Origin: Rhizobium sp. ZPR4 | GTDB lineage: Bacteria; Pseudomonadota; Alphaproteobacteria; Rhizobiales; Rhizobiaceae | DNA length: 64,000 bases | Assembly (NCBI RefSeq): GCF_040215725.1 | Contig: NZ_CP157967.1 | Coordinates: 3,070,501 to 3,134,500, forward strand | Direction of reading: 5' to 3' | Shown: piece by piece, positions 63,414-64,000 of the stretch | Layout of the letters: every line of letters starts with the position of its first letter | Position numbering within the stretch: the stretch's first letter is position 1 | The notes under the pieces: generated by a model | What the model saw: only the letters and a program-made list of their open reading frames with translations | Database searches by the model: none | What the model was told of the DNA's origin: nothing | Program-made: the position numbers and the translations under genes

Positions 63414-64000
63414 CCGGTTGGCGTAGCCGGGATGTCGCAGATCCGAAGCTTTGGACGTATCAAATCACGAGTGAAGAAAAAGACGAGATCGAAACTGCGT
63501 TCAAAATTGTGCGTAACCTGGACAAGTCATTTCATGATCTCACAACCAGCGACTTTCCGCTTCCACGCTTCGGGAAGCGCCTTCGCGAGCTTACCGATGC
63601 CCTAGAAAGTGGCCTCGGTTTCACCGTAATAAAAGGCCTGCCTATTGTTGACAAGACAGAAGACGAGGCGCGCCTGATATCGTGGGGAATAGGTCTGTAT
63701 ATCGGCATTGGGCTTCCGCAGAATGACAGTGGAACGCTTATCCATGATGTACGGGACCGAGGTGAAACGAGCCAGAAGACCTTGCGTGGTAACGGCAGCT
63801 CGGAAGAGATTCAGTTCCACATTGATCCTTGTGATATCGTTGGGCTGTTTTGCCGAAGGGCGGCCGCCAAGGGTGGGGGCAGTAAGCTCTGCAGTTCGGT
63901 GGAAATTTGCCAACGCATAGCGGCTGAAGAACCGCGGCTGTTTGAGCAGCTTCGGTCGATTGTTCCTTTTGCAGCACTAGGCGCGAGCGAAGATAGTGTC
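63374..64000 (+). CDS. TauD/TfdA-family Fe(II)/2-oxoglutarate oxygenase, cut by window edge
   Basis: 209 codons without a stop from ATG 63374 (GAGGAGG ribosome site before it) to the edge. MQHTSINEPFETVAGWRSRD opens the protein, SGLGFTVIKGLP is the conserved early strand and IQFHIDPCDIVGLFC carries the first two iron ligands, His149 and Asp151, followed by AAKGGGSKLCSS. The distal His and the 2-oxoglutarate Arg lie beyond the edge. It starts inside the LeuD-like gene (40-nt overlap), so it belongs to the same operon. A beta-hydroxylase for an amino acid or its precursor is a typical role in such clusters. Confidence 0.83.
   Translation, partial: MQHTSINEPFETVAGWRSRDVADPKLWTYQITSEEKDEIETAFKIVRNLDKSFHDLTTSDFPLPRFGKRLRELTDALESGLGFTVIKGLPIVDKTEDEARLISWGIGLYIGIGLPQNDSGTLIHDVRDRGETSQKTLRGNGSSEEIQFHIDPCDIVGLFCRRAAAKGGGSKLCSSVEICQRIAAEEPRLFEQLRSIVPFAALGASEDSV

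Overview
The window reads as DNA from a Rhizobium/Agrobacterium-type alphaproteobacterium. The first 6.9 kb is ordinary high-GC chromosomal sequence whose gene set looks rhizobial to me: start of tesB, a UbiH-family hydroxylase, LysR/MFS divergent pair, Trm112-like protein, LON-domain protein, YbbN/CnoX-type thioredoxin, ProX editing protein. It ends at a tRNA-Gly(GCC) gene, 6844-6918. Everything to its right looks like accessory DNA: mixed GC content, many mobile elements and no housekeeping genes.

From 7.4 to 14.0 kb the accessory DNA holds an AAA ATPase/subtilase pair, a DUF932 protein and a complete IS3-family element. From 14.1 kb to the right edge lies one large biosynthetic gene cluster, interrupted by a transposon stack. 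Its core is two NRPS genes (21784-30285 and 30278-41380, overlapping by 8 nt). They are laid out as FAAL-ACP-[C-A-PCP]x2 and [C-A-PCP]x3-serine hydrolase (S12 family). The five C-A-PCP modules are essentially identical at the nucleotide level except for the substrate-binding core of the adenylation domain (between core motifs A3 and A6). That core exists in three versions. By manual alignment the Gly code is matched exactly (DILQLGLIWK, NRPS2 module 1), a beta-alanine-like code occurs in NRPS1 module 2, and the same unassigned core (called X here) occurs three times. The inferred colinear product is fatty acyl-X-betaAla-Gly-X-X.

Around the NRPS genes are candidate building-block and tailoring genes. 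A papABC-like set (aminodeoxychorismate synthase, chorismate-mutase-type protein, prephenate-dehydrogenase-type protein) points to a 4-aminophenylpyruvate precursor. An isopropylmalate-synthase-like enzyme plus a LeuC/LeuD-like isomerase pair suggests one-carbon homologation of a 2-oxo acid, as in homophenylalanine pathways. An APS kinase and a sulfotransferase-like protein suggest sulfation. Two Fe(II)/2-oxoglutarate oxygenases and a membrane desaturase suggest oxidation of a residue or the acyl chain. A type II thioesterase, an Sfp-type phosphopantetheinyl transferase, an ABC exporter and a membrane-anchored S12 hydrolase complete the set. I see no aminotransferase or LeuB-type dehydrogenase; the cluster runs off the right edge inside a second dioxygenase gene.

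At 49560-58582 three mobile elements are nested. An IS21-family element (9-bp target duplication ACCTTGCAA) split a DUF393/DCC thiol-oxidoreductase-like gene. An IS66-family element (8-bp duplication GGTTGAAA) split the IS21 istA gene. A serine-recombinase element split the IS66 tnpB gene. All three broken genes can be rejoined in frame from the sequence.

All functional and substrate assignments are by eye from motifs and family knowledge; no database search was possible.
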